From: a bacterium
GTDB lineage: Bacteria; Pseudomonadota; Alphaproteobacteria; Rs-D84
Assembly: GCA_014802705.1 (NCBI GenBank)
Contig: JAAVBR010000054.1
Span: forward strand, 1 to 5,773
Direction of reading: 5' to 3'
Length of the DNA: 5,773 nt
In this document: positions 4,946-5,773 of the stretch, one piece after another
How positions within the stretch are numbered: the stretch's first letter is position 1
Layout: each line of letters begins with the position of its first letter
The notes under the pieces: model-generated
The model's database searches: none
What the model saw: the letters and a program-made list of their open reading frames with translations, nothing else
What the model was told of the DNA's origin: nothing
Translations under genes and position numbers: made by a program

Positions 4946-5773
4946 CTAATATTCGGTTTCGCGCAGGTTAAAGTGATACAGAATCACGTTCGAGATATAA
5001 ATACTGGTCGCCGTGCCCATCACAATGGCAAACGTCATGGCGACGGCAAATTCCCGCAGCATCGCCCCCCCGAACAGATACAGCCCCACCATGGCCAGGA
5101 TGGTCGACACACTGGTCATAATGGTACGACGCAACATTTCGTTGATCGACAAATCGATTAAATCATTCATCGGCATCTTGTGATACTTTTTGATATTTTC
5201 ATCAATCCGGTCATAGTTCACAACCTTGTCATTGATGGAATATCCAATCCCCATCAAAATCACCGCAATGGACGTCTGATTAAATTCCAGGCCCGCCACC
5301 GAAAAGAATCCGAACATCAAAATAAAGTCCAGCACCAACGACACAAACGACCCCACGGCGTATCCCCCGCGATAACGGATCCAGATATAAACACTCATCA
5401 ACACGAACGACACCAAGATCGCCAAGATCCCGCCACGCACCAATTCGCCCCCGATTTTGGGTCCGACAATTTGCACCTGAGAATACGTCACGTTGTTGCC
5501 CAGAATATTTTTAATTTCGGCGACACGCTGGTTTTGCTGCACATCCGTCGCCCCCTTGGGCAGACCCACGCGCACCAAAATGGCGTTGCCATCCACCGTT
5601 TGCAATTCGGGACTAAATTCCGCCAACGCGTGGCGCATTTGATCAATGGTGTATTCGGGCGTGGTGGGGGTCACCTCCATCGATATACCGCCGGCAAAAT
5701 CAATGCCATAGTTTAACCCGCGTGTCGCCAACGACACAATCGACAGGGCCACCAGCAACCCGGACACCCAGTA
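4946..5773 (-). CDS. secF: Protein translocase subunit SecF (5' end outside window)
   Basis: Inner-membrane partner of SecD in the SecDF complex, which uses the proton motive force to help preproteins leave SecYEG on the periplasmic side. The frame stays open to the window edge (Tyr-Trp-Val-Ser-Gly...). The GTG at 5767-5765 is an internal Val inside membrane helix 1, not a start. By comparison with E. coli SecF, roughly 28 N-terminal residues are missing. Numbering from that Val, I see GIDFAGG (21-27), a periplasmic P1-type domain (about 31-108), VGPKIGGEL (101-109), five further helices (about 112-265), and GYSIND followed by KVVNYDRI (175-188). Asp180 and Arg214 lie 34 residues apart, exactly like E. 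coli D213 and R247, the pair needed for proton-coupled function. Lys181 follows Asp180, as I recall for alphaproteobacterial SecF; E. coli has Ser there. The stop is TAG. The next gene begins 27 nt downstream. secD is expected just upstream but is not visible. Confidence 0.97.
   Translation of the reverse strand, partial: YWVSGLLVALSIVSLATRGLNYGIDFAGGISMEVTPTTPEYTIDQMRHALAEFSPELQTVDGNAILVRVGLPKGATDVQQNQRVAEIKNILGNNVTYSQVQIVGPKIGGELVRGGILAILVSFVLMSVYIWIRYRGGYAVGSFVSLVLDFILMFGFFSVAGLEFNQTSIAVILMGIGYSINDKVVNYDRIDENIKKYHKMPMNDLIDLSINEMLRRTIMTSVSTILAMVGLYLFGGAMLREFAVAMTFAIVMGTATSIYISNVILYHFNLRETEY

Noticed and set aside
5180..5716. Plus-strand ORF of 178 residues opposite secF
   Set aside because: It is an antisense shadow of SecF codons, with a His/Gln-rich composition and no start signal.
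5765..5767. GTG as the secF start codon
   Set aside because: It would cut into membrane helix 1. The frame continues upstream with residues matching SecF, so the gene simply runs off the window.

Overview
The window looks like ordinary chromosome from an alphaproteobacterium. SecF carries the sequence NDKVV followed by YDRI, and the FtsK motor has the usual alphaproteobacterial insert before Walker B. Coding DNA is moderately GC-rich; one hand-counted 120-base stretch gave 57.5% GC. A Micavibrio-like lineage would fit, but that is only a guess. All four genes lie on the minus strand, so they are read here from right to left.

Right part (5773 to 2704): a likely operon of secF (its 5' end lies outside the window), a secreted S41/C-terminal-processing-protease-like protein, and a six-helix PAP2 lipid phosphatase. 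The gaps are 27 and 16 nt, and a Rho-independent terminator sits immediately after the last stop codon. All three products act in or outside the inner membrane: SecF draws preproteins across it, the S41-like protein is periplasmic, and the PAP2 protein probably removes phosphate from a lipid phosphate or pyrophosphate.

Middle part (2678 to 319): ftsK, a complete 755-residue DNA translocase with four N-terminal membrane helices, a short acidic/basic linker, a RecA-like motor and a C-terminal gamma (winged-helix) domain. It forms its own transcription unit between the PAP2 terminator and a long symmetric terminator that overlaps its stop codon.

Left part (318 to 1): no credible gene. A GC-rich (about 64%), hairpin-dense island at roughly 69-257 is set in AT-rich DNA (about 20-30% GC). 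It is bounded by 9-nt inverted copies of TGGATCCCG and looks like a small non-coding palindromic or MITE-like element. To its left, a good sigma-70-type promoter on the minus strand fires out of the window toward an unseen gene.

Most of the content is housekeeping and I see no new multi-gene system. The points most worth a second look are: the S41-like protein has the nucleophilic serine but a threonine where the catalytic lysine should be, and a degraded NPGG motif; an in-frame 140-bp patch of about 24% GC lies inside the PAP2 gene; the palindromic island; and several unusual residues in the FtsK motor.
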